From contig JAVBQG010000013.1 in NCBI GenBank assembly GCA_031549185.1, forward strand, positions 1 through 64,000: a stretch of DNA of 64,000 nt. Direction: 5' to 3'. The notes beneath the pieces were generated by a model. It worked only from the letters and a program-made list of their open reading frames with translations, had not been told where the DNA came from and made no database searches. The stretch is from JAVBQG01 sp031549185. Lineage in GTDB: Bacteria; Synergistota; Synergistia; Synergistales; Synergistaceae. Below, one piece after another: positions 63,481 through 64,000 of this stretch. The translations under genes and the position numbers were made by a program. Each line of letters begins with the position of its first letter. The first letter of the stretch is position 1.

Positions 63481-64000
63481 GTGCGGAGGGAGATTGCGGC
63501 GATCCTGTCTTTCGTGATATCTATATTTTACGGCGCTTCCGAGGCCGCCGCCTCCACCCTCTATCTCAAGCCTCCGACGGAGGGCGCTTATCACTCCGCC
63601 CACCCCGATTTTGGATTGCGGGACGATCTCGTCACGTCCGAGCGGATTCGCGCGTTCACGAGTCTGGCGGGCAAGGAGATCGTCTGGGCGTTCGTCAGCT
63701 TCCATTGGGACAGGGGGATAGTCTTTCCCACCGACGCCTGCCTGACCCTTCACAAGGAAGGGATTGTGCCTCTCATCGGTATCATGCCCTGGAGCACACT
63801 GAAACAGGGCGCACCGGAGCCCGTCTATACGCTTGCGAAGATATTATCGGGGATGTGTGACGACAAACTTCGCACCTGTGCCAGAGGGGTAAAGTCCCTC
63901 GGGTTTCCTGTCATGATCGAGTTCGGCCCAGAGGCCAACGGTTCGTGGTTCCCTTGGAGCGGAGCGTGGAACGGACGGGATGCCGACGCATACGGGGAAA
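63481..64000 (+). CDS. Exported GH26-like glycoside hydrolase, partial (3' end outside window)
   Basis: An open frame from GTG 63481 to the window end (173 codons). It starts with a signal peptide (IAAILSFVISIFYGASEAAA) and then STLYLKPPTEGAYHS. IEFGPEANGSWFPWSGAW resembles the catalytic acid segment of GH26 beta-mannanases (GHEMNGxWYPW), with Glu at the acid position. The stop TAG of dedA lies in the same frame 9 nt before, so the start is confined; AAGGGG is about 11 nt upstream. Only the first part is visible and the substrate is not known. Confidence 0.6.
   Translation, partial: MRREIAAILSFVISIFYGASEAAASTLYLKPPTEGAYHSAHPDFGLRDDLVTSERIRAFTSLAGKEIVWAFVSFHWDRGIVFPTDACLTLHKEGIVPLIGIMPWSTLKQGAPEPVYTLAKILSGMCDDKLRTCARGVKSLGFPVMIEFGPEANGSWFPWSGAWNGRDADAYGE

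Noticed and set aside
1..64000. CRISPR arrays, tRNA/rRNA genes, prophage and insertion sequences
   Set aside because: No regularly spaced repeats, no tRNA-like cloverleaf with CCA end, and no integrase, transposase or phage structural motif were seen on either strand.

Overview
The window is a dense, GC-rich bacterial chromosome segment, mostly coding, with frequent 1-20 nt overlaps and many GTG or TTG starts. No rRNA, tRNA, CRISPR array, phage or transposase gene was seen. The gene content suggests a Gram-negative, anaerobic, amino-acid-fermenting bacterium, most likely of the Synergistota. Envelope functions (RseP, HflKC, LemA/DUF2207, WecA/WecB-like enzymes) sit beside genes usual in Firmicutes (tmk-yaaR-holB-yaaT order, yqeB/yqeC, an Asp23 domain). 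Metabolic genes include an NfnAB-type transhydrogenase, an ornithine racemase-like enzyme, ornithine carbamoyltransferase, phenylacetate-CoA ligase and MeaB. The phylum call is inference.

Layout. 1-7.9 kb: 3' part of lon, then engB, valS, folC, a YfiH/PgeF enzyme and a Gfo/Idh oxidoreductase, closed by a terminator. 8-24 kb: hflK-hflC from a clear promoter, two exported or membrane unknowns, meaB, an rpiB-upp fusion, WecA-like transferase, wecB and murA, a P-loop/Asp23 protein, uracil-DNA glycosylase, then an isoprenoid/envelope run uppS-cdsA-dxr-rseP-ispG. 24-31.7 kb: a broken chemoreceptor gene, argF, unknowns, a flippase-like protein, an ICMT-like methyltransferase, malic enzyme (-) and an MBL hydrolase (-). 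31.7-35.3 kb: copper-type P-ATPase and an aminotransferase, both (-). 35.4-46.8 kb: ComEC-like MBL protein, DUF3006, yqeB-yqeC-mocA (selenium-dependent molybdenum hydroxylase maturation), tmk-yaaR-holB-ricT, ftsY, unknowns, purB and glpX. 46.9-55.3 kb: MtnK-like kinase (-), a repeat-bearing membrane protein with a Cys-rich module, divergent lemA / DUF2207, nitroreductase, and an AAA ATPase fused to a nuclease-like domain under a perfect palindrome. 55.3-64 kb: nfnB-nfnA and ornithine racemase (-), a leader region with a small ORF and terminator ahead of paaK, PfpI and DUF362 proteins (-), acylphosphatase, DedA and the start of a GH26-like exported protein.

How the genes fit together. The 13-24 kb block supplies undecaprenyl carrier, phospholipid precursors, peptidoglycan and surface-polymer precursors, and the MEP pathway. 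The fermentation genes are scattered: OTC and ornithine racemase can feed ornithine breakdown, NfnAB balances NADH/NADPH/ferredoxin, and PaaK plausibly handles aryl-acetate products of aromatic amino acids.

The best candidates for something new are the paaK leader (strong promoter, 37-codon ORF, intrinsic terminator 44 nt before the gene), the palindrome-controlled ATPase-nuclease, the 659-residue membrane protein with about 36-residue repeats and a four-Cys module, and the P-loop/Asp23 and RpiB/Upp fusions.
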